Shown: piece after piece, positions 44,884 through 53,448 of the stretch
Layout: each line of letters starts with the position of its first letter
Numbering within the stretch: position 1 is the first letter of the stretch
DNA from: Acd1 sp049973945
GTDB taxonomy: Archaea > Thermoproteota > Thermoprotei_A > Sulfolobales > Sulfolobaceae
NCBI GenBank assembly: GCA_049973945.1
Contig: JBMFJH010000004.1
Location: forward strand, 1 to 64,000
Direction of reading: 5' to 3'
Length of the DNA stretch: 64,000 nucleotides
Position numbers and translations under genes: made by a program
The notes under the pieces: model-generated
Seen by the model: only the letters and a program-made list of their open reading frames with translations
Database searches by the model: none
Told to the model about the DNA's origin: nothing

Positions 44884-44946
44884 TATCAACCACCCGTGAA
44901 ATTCATAATTCGATTGACCTTTAATAAGGTTTCCCTCCGCATTACC

Positions 44947-45924
44947 TTACTTTTTGGGGTTTGCGAGGAGATAGTCCTCCGACACTGCAACGCTCAGACT
45001 CATGTAGTTGTACCCTAGGTTCTTTAAGACCGGTTCAAACCCCGTAGCGTTCGAGCCGACGATAAATACGTTCTTAGACACACGCACCACACCCCTAGCG
45101 TCAGCTCCGTTGAACGGGACGACTTTCGCTCCGGTAGACTTAAGGAACTCCTCGAGGCTTACCTTTCTCTTCTCAACGAATTCGCCGTTCCTATTCCTTT
45201 CGAGGATAACTGCTCGGGCGATCCTTCCGGCGTCGCTTACTATTGCCACGCTCTCTTCGTCAATTACCTTCAACCAAGAACGCAACGAATTTGAGTCGTG
45301 AACGACTAAGACCATCGACTCTGCGCCGGTCCTCTTTCCCAGCCAAAGCGCGCCGTTCACGTTGCTCGAGTCGCCGAGGCTCACCAAGAGGGTGTTTCCG
45401 AATTTAACCACCGAGTCTCCTGAGACTTTCTCATTACTTTTCGGAGGGCCTTCGATTTCGCAGTCCGAACACATTGAAAGGAGCTTCGCGATCGGAGACT
45501 CATTGAACAGGAGTATCTTGCCGTTGTAGGTCTTCGCGTGCTTACCGAGGTGTAAGTCCAATCCACAAGGGTCGACGCCCACCCTGATGCAACCGGTCTC
45601 GTCCTTTACGGTGTGTAAAGCGTTGGAAACCCTCAGGTATACGACGTCGCATAACGTGTTAATTTCGTCGTTTAGAGTAGCGTTCTTCAGAGGTTCCTTC
45701 TCAAAGTCTATATTTAGAGCCAGGAGCTCCTCGACCAAACGTTCTTTCCTCACGTGCTCGCAAACGTTTCGAACCGGTTTGAACTTAGCTATTACATTAA
45801 TTAGTTCCCTAACGGATGACATTTCGGCGGAGGCCCTCCAAGAGAAGAGCTTGATCAGCCGGGACGCTGTCTCTGGCACGTAGTAAAGGTACGAGTCTGG
45901 TTCCGAGGCGTCGTCGATAAGCAA
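44947..45924 (-). CDS. Hypothetical protein, 325 residues
   Basis: The product is soluble alpha/beta. A mid-region stretch rich in Cys (CIRVGVDPCG, LSMCSDCEI) and several Rossmann-like strands (MVLVVHDSNS, VAIVSDAGR) suggest a metal or nucleotide site. No family was recognised. The apparent start is TTG at 45924. Confidence 0.65.
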   Translation of the reverse strand: MLIDDASEPDSYLYYVPETASRLIKLFSWRASAEMSSVRELINVIAKFKPVRNVCEHVRKERLVEELLALNIDFEKEPLKNATLNDEINTLCDVVYLRVSNALHTVKDETGCIRVGVDPCGLDLHLGKHAKTYNGKILLFNESPIAKLLSMCSDCEIEGPPKSNEKVSGDSVVKFGNTLLVSLGDSSNVNGALWLGKRTGAESMVLVVHDSNSLRSWLKVIDEESVAIVSDAGRIARAVILERNRNGEFVEKRKVSLEEFLKSTGAKVVPFNGADARGVVRVSKNVFIVGSNATGFEPVLKNLGYNYMSLSVAVSEDYLLANPKK

Positions 45925-45968
45925 CTCTCATCCTTTATTCTTGATTTACGTCCAACATTAAAATAGCC

Positions 45969-46493
45969 TTGGCCATTAGACGTGTCGCCGTAGGGAGCAG
46001 GAACAGGGCTAAGGTCGAGGCCGTCAAAGAAGCCTTATCGCTCGTTGGAATAGACGCGGAAGTAGTCGCCGTAGACGTCGAATCCGGCGTGTCGAATCAA
46101 CCCATGTGCGACGAGACCTTTTATGGGGCAAGGAACAGGGCGATAAAAGCCTTGACGGAAACGCGGGCAGACCTAGGGATCGGCATAGAGGGCGGGACTT
46201 GCGTCTATTTTAATAGGTTGATGGGGTTCGCTGTAGTCTACGCTGTGTCTAAAGACGGTAGGGAAAGCTTCTCAATGTCGCCCTGGTTCCCTATCCCAAA
46301 CTCGATAGCTTCGCACATTTTGAACGGGAAAGAGCTGGGGGAAGCCACGGATATCGTTTTCAATGTAAGCGGTTCCAAGAACTACGACGGCGTAATAAAG
46401 TACCTTACAAAATACATAACCCGAAAGGATTTATACGTCCAAGCGGTCGTCATTTCCCTCTATCCGTTTTACAACCCGTCAGTGAGCGATTAG
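45969..46493 (+). CDS. Inosine/xanthosine triphosphatase (DUF84/YjjX)
   Basis: The 174-residue product shows VAVGSRNRAKVEAVKEAL, SNQPMCDETFYGARNRA and IGIEGG, the DUF84 house-cleaning NTPase motifs. It removes ITP/XTP from nucleotide pools. The TTG start is provisional. It converges with the next gene with a 15-nt overlap. Confidence 0.9.
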   Translation: MAIRRVAVGSRNRAKVEAVKEALSLVGIDAEVVAVDVESGVSNQPMCDETFYGARNRAIKALTETRADLGIGIEGGTCVYFNRLMGFAVVYAVSKDGRESFSMSPWFPIPNSIASHILNGKELGEATDIVFNVSGSKNYDGVIKYLTKYITRKDLYVQAVVISLYPFYNPSVSD

Positions 46494-47123
46494 GTCGAGG
46501 AACAGCCTTCCTATCTCGACCAGGGAGACGGTCTCACGCTCGTGGGGTCTCGGCACGCTGGCTATGTAAACTCCGTAGGGCTCCCTGCTGTTCCCCTTTG
46601 TCTCGCCGTAAGGGGAGAAAAGGATGAAGTCATCTGCGGCTTTAATGATTTCCTTCACCGCTTCGTCGGCCTTCGCGTATACCTTGCATTTCACGTCGTC
46701 TCCTCTCCCGTCCCTCACAGCCCTGTCTATCGCGGTTATCGAAGCGATGACCGGCTTTCCGGACGTAATGATCTTGAGGACCGCGTCCTTTACGGCTTGT
46801 ATTTCCTCGAAGTAGTCGACTTTCTCGAAGTCCAAGCTGATCACTCCGTAAGTAGGGTTCGTGATCGGTATGTTAACGGCCTCCGCACCGGTCGCCTGAA
46901 TTAAAGGTAGCGGAGGAACTTCTTTCAGCGAAGCCCTCTGTTCCTGGTTCTCCATTGTAAGGATCTCGAGCCACGAGTATATCGTTGAGTCCTTCAGCCT
47001 GTCGTTCTTAACGACACCCCTGAAGGTCGAATTGAAGAGCGCCATTATGAACCTGGGCGAGCACTTCATGAAGCTCGAGTAGCTCAGCCCGTCTACTCCG
47101 AGGAGAACTGCGCGCTTAGTCAT
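46479..47123 (-). CDS. Alkaline phosphatase-superfamily-like protein, reduced
   Basis: The 214-residue product begins with RAVLLGVDGLSYSSF, resembling the metal-binding start of type I phosphodiesterases/AP-superfamily enzymes. It ends with a FILFSPYGET block where SDHG would normally occur, and is shorter than active family members. Metal ligands seem partly lost, so activity is doubtful. It overlaps the upstream thioredoxin gene by 8 nt. Confidence 0.6.
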   Translation of the reverse strand: MTKRAVLLGVDGLSYSSFMKCSPRFIMALFNSTFRGVVKNDRLKDSTIYSWLEILTMENQEQRASLKEVPPLPLIQATGAEAVNIPITNPTYGVISLDFEKVDYFEEIQAVKDAVLKIITSGKPVIASITAIDRAVRDGRGDDVKCKVYAKADEAVKEIIKAADDFILFSPYGETKGNSREPYGVYIASVPRPHERETVSLVEIGRLFLDLIAH

Positions 47124-47532
47124 TGAGAACCACTCTCAGCCTCGATTCGATCACTTCCCTCGGAACCGCCCCAATGACCGCGTCGACAGGCTCGCCGTCC
47201 TTGAATATCAGCACAGTCGGTAGGCTCATGACTCCGTACCTAGCTGAGATTTCGGGGTTCTCGTCGCTGTTTATCTTACCGAAGCCAACCTGAGGGTAGT
47301 CCCTGGCTAACTCCTCTATAACGGGGGCCAGGATGAAACAGGGGGCACACCACTCAGCCCAGAAGTCGACTAGGGCCACCTCTTTCCTGGTGATGAAGTC
47401 GTCGAAGTTCCTGCTGTCTAGATGGACGACCTTACCAGGAGGATACGGGTCGTTCTTTACCTCTCTAGCCTTCCTGGCAAGCTCCAAGGCCTTTTTTCTC
47501 AGGAGTTCCTCGAGTTCCCTGTCGTCCTCCAT
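47116..47532 (-). CDS. trxA: Thioredoxin
   Basis: The 138-residue thioredoxin fold has the active site WCAPC in DFWAEWCAPC and cis-Pro in VMSLPT. It has an N-terminal charged extension of about 35 residues beyond the usual fold. A tacttttaaaag TATA element is centred near 47556, about 24 bp upstream. Confidence 0.93.
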   Translation of the reverse strand: MEDDRELEELLRKKALELARKAREVKNDPYPPGKVVHLDSRNFDDFITRKEVALVDFWAEWCAPCFILAPVIEELARDYPQVGFGKINSDENPEISARYGVMSLPTVLIFKDGEPVDAVIGAVPREVIESRLRVVLND

Positions 47533-47645
47533 AGGTGTTTCGATCGCTTGCCTACTTTTAAAAGTTAATTAATGAAAAATGATAGAAAGTGTTTTACGAC
47601 AATAACCGTATAACCCTCAAGCGGTTAATCTGAGGAGACCCACTC

Positions 47646-48362
47646 GTGGACGTCGAGGTCGTTATCTCGAAAAGAGACGCCGTGGGAGCCACGATTAAAT
47701 CCCTTGGTTATTCGTTTAGGGAAGTAGACGACGACGTCGTGGACTTCTCAGGGAACTTTCGGGGTCCGGTAGTTGTTATATCCCGGCACGAAAGCTCTTC
47801 CAAGAAGCCGTCCATAACAGTCCATACCCCTGGTAACCCCACGAAGGTCACGATGGGAGGCCGTCAAGAAGAGTTGGCGATCGCGTACCCCCGACTCCTG
47901 AGAGCTATCTTCCTGGAACTAACGAAAGTCGAGGTCGACATTGAGAAGACGGTAGAAGCGACCCATCACGGTCCGACTAGTCTCGACGTGCCCGTAGTGT
48001 TCGTCGAGATAGGGAGCGACGAGACCTATTGGAGGAACGAGGCATTGGTCAGGAAGCTAGTGGAAGCAACACTGAGGGGTATAAACGCTGTTGATTCGGT
48101 TGAGTGCGACGAAGTCGTCACAATCTACGGTGGTCCACACTATTCGCACACAGCTGTCAAGAGGCTCCTCTCGGGGGAGTGCGTCGCTCACGTGATTTCG
48201 AAACATTACGTGGGGGAGGTATCGAGTGCGGTGATTAAGCAGTCAGTTGAAAGGAGCGTCAACGCCGTCACTAAGGTCGTCTTCGACAACGTTAACAGGG
48301 CCAATTACGAAAGAATCTCTTCTGCGCTCTCAGACAAGGCCCTGAAGTTTGAGAGACTCTAG
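47646..48362 (+). CDS. dtdA: D-aminoacyl-tRNA deacylase, archaeal type (DTD2)
   Basis: The 238-residue product has SRHESSSKKPSITVHTPGN, EATHHGPTS and the VEIGS block, typical of archaeal/plant DTD2. It clears D-amino acids from mis-charged tRNAs. The start is GTG at 47646. It overlaps the convergent phosphatase gene by 33 nt. Confidence 0.93.
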   Translation: MDVEVVISKRDAVGATIKSLGYSFREVDDDVVDFSGNFRGPVVVISRHESSSKKPSITVHTPGNPTKVTMGGRQEELAIAYPRLLRAIFLELTKVEVDIEKTVEATHHGPTSLDVPVVFVEIGSDETYWRNEALVRKLVEATLRGINAVDSVECDEVVTIYGGPHYSHTAVKRLLSGECVAHVISKHYVGEVSSAVIKQSVERSVNAVTKVVFDNVNRANYERISSALSDKALKFERL

Positions 48363-48950
48363 GACTTCGTCCGGGATCAGCGGTAAAGCTATCCCAAGGA
48401 CTTTGAGCGGCGACTTGGCTGCGATAAGCGTTATGCTAGCGTTAGGAATCATAATTCCCCACGCCTGAAAGTCCGAAAGCCCAAACACGTGGCCAATCAA
48501 CGCCCTGATCGGGTCGTAATGACTCACAGCGACGACTACTCTATAGCCCCTGTTTCGAACGTCGTTAAGGAAGTCCAACATCCGGGCCTGCATGGACTCC
48601 CAGCCTTCGAGGTCCCTCACCTGCTCCCTTGCCCTCGCCAGCCTAAGTTTCCAGTGTTCGGAGTTCTCCTCGACCCTCTTACCGTTCAGCTCTCCCAGCC
48701 CTCTTTCCCTCAGCCTCTCGTCTAAGGCCACTTTCAGACCAAGCGACTCGGCGATTATTTCCGCAGTCTGCCTTGCCCTCAGGACTGGGCTTGAGAAAAC
48801 TGCCTCCGGCTTCAGCTTCTTCAGCTCTTCAGCCGCCCTCTTAGCCTGAGAAACACCCTCTTCTGTGAGGGGAAACTTGTCGTATTCGTCTGAGAGGATC
48901 TTAAGCGCGTTAGAGACCGCTTGTGCATGTCTGACTAGTGCCAGTAGCAT
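48330..48950 (-). CDS. Histidine phosphatase/phosphoglycerate mutase family
   Basis: The 206-residue product has the phospho-His motif LVRHAQAVSN at residues 5-14, the second-arm SSPVLRARQTAE and the C-terminal VAVSHYDPIRA. The substrate (3-PG, sugar or other phosphate) is undetermined. Confidence 0.88.
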   Translation of the reverse strand: MLLALVRHAQAVSNALKILSDEYDKFPLTEEGVSQAKRAAEELKKLKPEAVFSSPVLRARQTAEIIAESLGLKVALDERLRERGLGELNGKRVEENSEHWKLRLARAREQVRDLEGWESMQARMLDFLNDVRNRGYRVVVAVSHYDPIRALIGHVFGLSDFQAWGIMIPNASITLIAAKSPLKVLGIALPLIPDEVLESLKLQGLV

Positions 48951-48971
48951 TCTGATGTCGACTTTAGAATC

Positions 48972-48984
48972 GCTTAAAAATAAT
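48972..48984. promoter_or_regulatory. Central AT element between divergent genes
   Basis: Gcttaaaaataat is centred near 48977, 27 bp from the start codon at 48950 (minus) and 27 bp from the ATG at 49004 (plus). It fits a shared bidirectional TATA box for two leaderless mRNAs. A second AT stretch near 48990 is too close to 49004. Confidence 0.5.
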
Positions 48985-49003
48985 CGTATCTATAAAAACA
49001 GAT

Positions 49004-49498
49004 ATGGGACTCACTGTAGGCCAAGTGGCTACTAAAGTCGTTCATGTAGTGAGGGCCGACGACACGGTCAAGTTCGCCGCACAGGAGATGAATAAGCACA
49101 ACATAGGGGCACTGTTGGTCATCGACGATAGGAACAGGATTATAGGCATCGTTACGGAACGCGACATCGTGAGAGCGGTCGCGCTTGGCCTGGAGGGAGG
49201 TAAGGTGAAAGACATAATGACCTCGTCCGTGCTGGGCGTCGCCGAGACGGTGGACGTTACAGAGGCTTTAGAGGTCATGCTTGACCACGGGTTCAGGCAC
49301 TTGCCGGTGGTCGACAGGTCAGGGAAAGCCGTGGGAATCGTCTCGATAAGGGATCTGTCAAGAGCCGTGATATCACCGCACGAGATGAGGTTCAGGATAA
49401 GCATGGAGGACGTCAAGGGCACAGGCTATATATGCCCAGTATGCGGACACGAGATAGACCAGTTCGGTTATTGTGGTTGCGGTACTGGCTCAGGGTAA
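49004..49498 (+). CDS. CBS-domain pair with C-terminal Zn ribbon
   Basis: The 164-residue product holds two CBS motifs (each ending in GIVTERDIVRA- or GIVSIRDLSRA-like helices) and a C-terminal ribbon with CPVCGHEI and YCGCG. CBS pairs bind adenine nucleotides and act as energy sensors; the ribbon suggests a nucleic-acid or protein contact. Confidence 0.88.
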   Translation: MGLTVGQVATKVVHVVRADDTVKFAAQEMNKHNIGALLVIDDRNRIIGIVTERDIVRAVALGLEGGKVKDIMTSSVLGVAETVDVTEALEVMLDHGFRHLPVVDRSGKAVGIVSIRDLSRAVISPHEMRFRISMEDVKGTGYICPVCGHEIDQFGYCGCGTGSG

Positions 49499-49605
49499 TC
49501 GCTCTCTTGACGGCAGAGAACGGACTTACATAGTCCTCGGGTCACGTGATCACAACTTCTTCCATCACTAGTCACTTTAATTTAGCCCGTTTTACACTAT
49601 CAGTT

Positions 49606-49953
49606 GTGATAATTTTCTTCGCCTTTGGGACGAGGGAGAGAGCGAAGGAGTTGGTTCGGATAATAACGAAAACCAGGTGGAAGACCGTATCGCGGAACGC
49701 TATCAAGATAGCCAGCTCCTCGATAGGGCCGACAGTGGTAGTGTTGAAGCCTACTAAAGCGGGACTCGCGGTCGCCCTCTGGCTGAAGAAGAAGGCGGAA
49801 GAACTGGGAATGACGGCTACAGTGGGATGGCTTCAGGAGATCAAGGATGTCCCGGTTGACGTCGAAGAAGCGGTCAAGAACGACCTGAAGAGGACTTTCT
49901 TCTCTAAGCTTGTTGAGCCGTGGAAACCATCTGAGACTCAAGGGCCAAGTTGA
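49606..49953 (+). CDS. Hypothetical small basic protein
   Basis: The product of about 115 residues has the block TRWKTVSRNAIKIASSSIGPT and an amphipathic helix KAGLAVALWLKKKAEELG. I chose the GTG at 49606 because an AT-rich ctttaattta (49573-49582) lies about 28 bp upstream; the frame extends to 49546. It overlaps the convergent SMC-like gene by 50 nt. No family was recognised. Confidence 0.6.
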   Translation: MIIFFAFGTRERAKELVRIITKTRWKTVSRNAIKIASSSIGPTVVVLKPTKAGLAVALWLKKKAEELGMTATVGWLQEIKDVPVDVEEAVKNDLKRTFFSKLVEPWKPSETQGPS

Positions 49954-51658
49954 CGTCGGCTTTTGTCACTATCACGTAGCTGGAGAGCTGAGCCACGTAC
50001 TCTACGACTTTCTTGAACCTGTTCTCGTCATAAGCCATAACGCTCTCGTCCAGGATCACTATAGGCGGGGCGAAGAACGTCTTGATGGCTGACGCTATGA
50101 GGGCAAGCGCGAGCGAGGTCTTCTCGGACGTCGAGAGCCTCCTTACGCCCAGCTCGGCATCACCCTTGTAAACCTTCAGCTTTATCCTCGAATTGTCGAG
50201 AACTACCTTCGCTGTGAAGTCGAACTCCAACTTCCTGATCAGCTTGGACAGCTCCTCATTGAACGTGGTCACCGCCGTCGTTATGCGCCTCGTCAGCTCC
50301 TGATCGAGGTTGTTCAACTCCTCCTTGATTTCCTTCAACCTCTCGTTCTTGCGCTGTATTTCCTCGAGGATCGTCGTCTCTGGCGGGTACTCCTGGAGCT
50401 CGTACTCTAGCCTCTTCCTCTCCTCCTCTAACTCGTTCAACCTCGACTCGATCGCGGACTCGCTCAGCTTCTCCGTGTTCGGAACTTCCTTCCTCAGCTT
50501 CTCCTCGTTGGTTCTTATCTGGGTCTCCAGGTCTCTGATCTGGTAGTCCAGGTCTGTCAACTCTTTCTGCAACTTGTTGATTTCGTTGATTATGCTAGTT
50601 CTCCGCTCAACTTTCTTTTGGCTGTCCCTGAGTAGCATCTCTAGCTCTTTTTTCTTGGCTATCAGTTCGGCCTCACGCTCAGCCAATGTTTTCATCGAGT
50701 CGCTGTACTTCCTGATCTCCGCGATTATCGTCTCTATTCTATGACGCCAGAAGTCCGCGTCGACCTTCGACCCGCAGAGCGGACAATGGTCGCTGTGGGC
50801 CCTCTCCGCCTCCCTGGCTTCGTCGCTCAGCATTTGCAGGCTCTTCAATTTGCCCTCCAATTCCCCTTTCTTGGACGAGATCTCCTTGAGTTCTGCGTCT
50901 ATCTTCTCTAACTTGCTAGTTATCGCCCCTATTCCCTGGCTGCTAAGTTCGGCGTTTATTCTGTCCAGTTCCTCCTTCAGTTTCCTCAACTTCTCCTCGA
51001 GCTGAGCTTTCATGGCCTTCTTGACTTCGAGCCTCGACCTCAGAGCTTCAGCCCTGTTCCTCTTGCTGACTTCAATGGTTTCGAGGACTTTCCTGGAAAT
51101 GTCAGACTTGTTCTGCCTGAGCTCGTCGATCTCAGAGTAAATTTTTTCCAACCTGTTCTTGATGTCCTTTACCCTCGCGTAAGTCGACTTTAACACTTCT
51201 ATGTCCTGAACGGTCGCGGCTTGTTCCTTGATCAACTCGTCTTTTCTGGCCTTGAGTTTAGCAATTTCTGCGACCTCCAGGACGAACCACGTTATGTCCT
51301 CTTCGCCAGACAGGATCTTGTTAACTAGGGGGTTCTCTGGGGAGAAGTAAGCGAGAAGGGGCACCCTCGGGTCGTCTAAAATGAGCTTACTCTCCTCAAC
51401 TACCTTTCCAGTCCTCGGTTTTACAGAAATTTTACGATAGTATTTTTTACCGCTTAGATCCGCGACGATATAGCTCTTGTCGGCGTTCACGTTGATGAGG
51501 TCTTCGCCCTTAATCGAGGACGTCATTAAGGAGAGTAGACCTTTCGCTAAGGACGTCTTGCCCCACGCGTTAGGGGCCCTGAAGACGTTGACGCCCTTCA
51601 CGAACTCGTACTCGACGGGGTCGATGATGCCCCCTATCCCTTGTATCTTTACTTGCAT
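49904..51658 (-). CDS. SMC/Rad50-like ATPase with zinc hook, possible coalescin
   Basis: The product of about 584 residues has an ABC ATPase head at both ends and a long coiled coil broken by CPLCGSK near residue 292, a hook-like CxxC. Walker A reads APNAWGKTS (28-36), Walker B VILDES near 533, and the signature motif is degenerate (LSTSEKTS for LSGGE). The size and layout suggest a Sulfolobales SMC-like chromosome organiser such as coalescin (ClsN); a second Rad50-like repair factor is the alternative. It is distinct from rad50 at 56-58.6 kb. The ATG at 51658 sits 28 bp from a ttttaaaa box; the frame runs open to 51772. Confidence 0.8.
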   Translation of the reverse strand: MQVKIQGIGGIIDPVEYEFVKGVNVFRAPNAWGKTSLAKGLLSLMTSSIKGEDLINVNADKSYIVADLSGKKYYRKISVKPRTGKVVEESKLILDDPRVPLLAYFSPENPLVNKILSGEEDITWFVLEVAEIAKLKARKDELIKEQAATVQDIEVLKSTYARVKDIKNRLEKIYSEIDELRQNKSDISRKVLETIEVSKRNRAEALRSRLEVKKAMKAQLEEKLRKLKEELDRINAELSSQGIGAITSKLEKIDAELKEISSKKGELEGKLKSLQMLSDEAREAERAHSDHCPLCGSKVDADFWRHRIETIIAEIRKYSDSMKTLAEREAELIAKKKELEMLLRDSQKKVERRTSIINEINKLQKELTDLDYQIRDLETQIRTNEEKLRKEVPNTEKLSESAIESRLNELEEERKRLEYELQEYPPETTILEEIQRKNERLKEIKEELNNLDQELTRRITTAVTTFNEELSKLIRKLEFDFTAKVVLDNSRIKLKVYKGDAELGVRRLSTSEKTSLALALIASAIKTFFAPPIVILDESVMAYDENRFKKVVEYVAQLSSYVIVTKADVNLALESQMVSTAQQA

Positions 51659-51681
51659 TTGAGCCAAATTAGAATTCGTAC

Positions 51682-51691
51682 CTTTTAAAAA
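51682..51691. promoter_or_regulatory. Palindromic TATA element between divergent genes
   Basis: Ttttaaaa is self-complementary. It lies about 28 bp from the SMC-like ATG (51658) and 34 bp from the nucleoside hydrolase ATG (51720). It is the only clear TATA candidate in the 61-bp gap. Confidence 0.5.
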
Positions 51692-51719
51692 CATTCGAAG
51701 CCTAACAGATTCCGCTGGT

Positions 51720-52637
51720 ATGAGGAAGGTCATCTTCGACTCCGATACAGCCAGCGACGACACGATTGCCATGCTTTACGCGTTAGACCACTTCGAGGTC
51801 TTAGGAGTCACGATAGTCGCGGGGAACGTCAAGTACGAAAACCAGGTCACGAACGCGTTGTACACGCTGGAAAACTTCGCTCCTGACGTTCCAGTTTACT
51901 TGGGCGCTAGGAGGCCTTTACTCGGCAAATGGAGAACGGTTGAGGAGGTTCACGGCCCCACTGGGTTAGGCAAGCTGACCGACATTAAACCATCGAAAAG
52001 ACCTGAGAGAGAAAACGCCGTCGACACCATTGTTAGATTAGCCAACGAATATCCAGGCGAGCTAGAGATCCTCGCCGTGAGTCCCCTCACGAACCTCGCC
52101 CTCGCGTACCTCAAGGACGAGAGCCTACCGCGGAAAGTGACCCACGTATGGATCATGGGGGGAGCCTTCACTAGGGGTAATACAACTCCGTTAGGGGAGT
52201 TCAACTTCTGGGTGGATCCCGAAGCCGCAAAGATAGTGTTGAACGCCGGCTTCAACGTCACGATAGTCCCTTGGGAGGTCACCGAGGAGACGGCGTACGT
52301 CGACGACGAGCTCTGGAGCAGAATAGAGTCTCTGGGGACTAAGAGGGCCAAGTTCTTCGTTGAAGCCAACTCCACGCTTAGGGAATACTCTAAGTCGACT
52401 GGAGCTTCGGGTAGCATCCATCCCGATACTTTGACGGTGATGGTTGCGAACGACCGTTCAATCGCTACTAAGACGGGGGAGTATTACGTAGACGTAGAGA
52501 TCTGCGGGGACTCAAGGGGTGCGATGATGATAGACTGGTACAAGCTCACGGGGAGGAAGGTTAACGCCGAGGTGGTGCTTAAGGCAGACAGGCCTAAGTT
52601 CATCAAAGAGTTAATGGGCCTGTTGTCCAGGTACTGA
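51720..52637 (+). CDS. Inosine-uridine nucleoside hydrolase family
   Basis: The 305-residue product has the calcium-binding acidic motif DSDTASDD at residues 7-14 and the downstream GGAFTRGN block. The family hydrolyses ribonucleosides to base plus ribose. The first motif departs from the common DTDPGIDD. It converges with the Fur gene, overlapping by 27 nt. Confidence 0.9.
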   Translation: MRKVIFDSDTASDDTIAMLYALDHFEVLGVTIVAGNVKYENQVTNALYTLENFAPDVPVYLGARRPLLGKWRTVEEVHGPTGLGKLTDIKPSKRPERENAVDTIVRLANEYPGELEILAVSPLTNLALAYLKDESLPRKVTHVWIMGGAFTRGNTTPLGEFNFWVDPEAAKIVLNAGFNVTIVPWEVTEETAYVDDELWSRIESLGTKRAKFFVEANSTLREYSKSTGASGSIHPDTLTVMVANDRSIATKTGEYYVDVEICGDSRGAMMIDWYKLTGRKVNAEVVLKADRPKFIKELMGLLSRY

Positions 52638-53054
52638 GCTTTCCTTCAACTTACCGCACTCGGCTATCGCCACCAAACTCACGTTTTTGACGTTGAACCC
52701 TTTGGAGGTCAACGCGTTTATAATAGGCTCTACGTTCACGTCAAAGTCAATGATCTTCCTCTCCGGATCGTCCACGCAAATCACGTTTACGTGGGGTTCA
52801 AGCCTGGCCTCGTACCACGTAACTCCCATGAACTCGAAGCTCCTCACTAGCCCGCTCCTTTCGAGGACTTCGAGCGTGTTGTACACCGTAGATAGTGAAA
52901 TGCTGGGTTCCTTCTTCTTGACTTCACCATAGATCTGTTCTCCTGTGTAGTGGCCTCCGTTCAGTAGCACCTTCAGCACGGCTATCCTCTGGGGAGTCGC
53001 CTTCAAGTCGTGCTTGCGCAGGATCTCCGCTATCCTCTCCTCTTCCATCTGCAT
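52611..53054 (-). CDS. Fur-family transcriptional regulator
   Basis: The 147-residue product has an N-terminal winged helix (KATPQRIAVLKVLL, SLSTVYNTLEVL) and a dimer domain with EPHVNVICVDD. The CxxC structural zinc pairs of most Fur proteins are missing (a single Cys stands at ICVDD and another near the C-terminus). It may sense iron, manganese, zinc or peroxide. A 13-bp palindrome overlaps its own TATA box. Confidence 0.85.
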   Translation of the reverse strand: MQMEEERIAEILRKHDLKATPQRIAVLKVLLNGGHYTGEQIYGEVKKKEPSISLSTVYNTLEVLERSGLVRSFEFMGVTWYEARLEPHVNVICVDDPERKIIDFDVNVEPIINALTSKGFNVKNVSLVAIAECGKLKESSVPGQQAH

Positions 53055-53074
53055 GTGCGTAGTTAGGAGTTATT

Positions 53075-53087
53075 ACTATTTAATAGT
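53075..53087. promoter_or_regulatory. Palindrome over the fur TATA box
   Basis: Actatttaatagt is a perfect 6-1-6 palindrome centred 27 bp upstream of the Fur start codon, so it is both the probable TATA element and a candidate self-repression operator. The divergent gene has its own ccttaaaatag box further right. Confidence 0.5.
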
Positions 53088-53144
53088 TAGTTCCTTAATC
53101 TAGGAGACCCTTAAAATAGAGGTTGTAGCCTTAAGTAATACTTA

Positions 53145-53438
53145 ATGAAAGTGGTAGTCGATTTAGCGGTAGAACCCATAGGCACTGGATCCACGAGCAT
53201 CTCGGAGTACGTTAGGACTGCCATAGAGGTGCTGAAACGAAACGGACTCAAGGTCTATCCTTCGCCGTCCATGACGTCCTTCGAGTTGGACGACCTGACT
53301 AAGCTGGGTTACATACTGAAACAGGTTAACGACGAGCTCGAAAAGAAGGGAGTGAAAAGGATTGTAATGATACTAAAAATTGACGACAGGAGGGACAAGG
53401 AGACCTCGATCGAGCACAAGTTACAAGCGGTAAGCTGA
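53145..53438 (+). CDS. MTH1187/YqgV-type thiamine-binding family protein
   Basis: The 97-residue ferredoxin-like product has the family blocks VEPIGTGSTSISEYV and the second-strand KVYPSPSMTSFE. Members bind thiamine-like molecules; the role is unclear. The TATA element cttaaaatag around 53109-53118 lies about 30 bp upstream. Confidence 0.88.
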   Translation: MKVVVDLAVEPIGTGSTSISEYVRTAIEVLKRNGLKVYPSPSMTSFELDDLTKLGYILKQVNDELEKKGVKRIVMILKIDDRRDKETSIEHKLQAVS

Positions 53439-53448
53439 ACCTTGAGCC

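Noticed and set aside
49541..49553. Overlapping 8-bp palindromes tcacgtga and gtgatcac
   Set aside because: Short, and not placed at a promoter of a gene I accept; likely chance.
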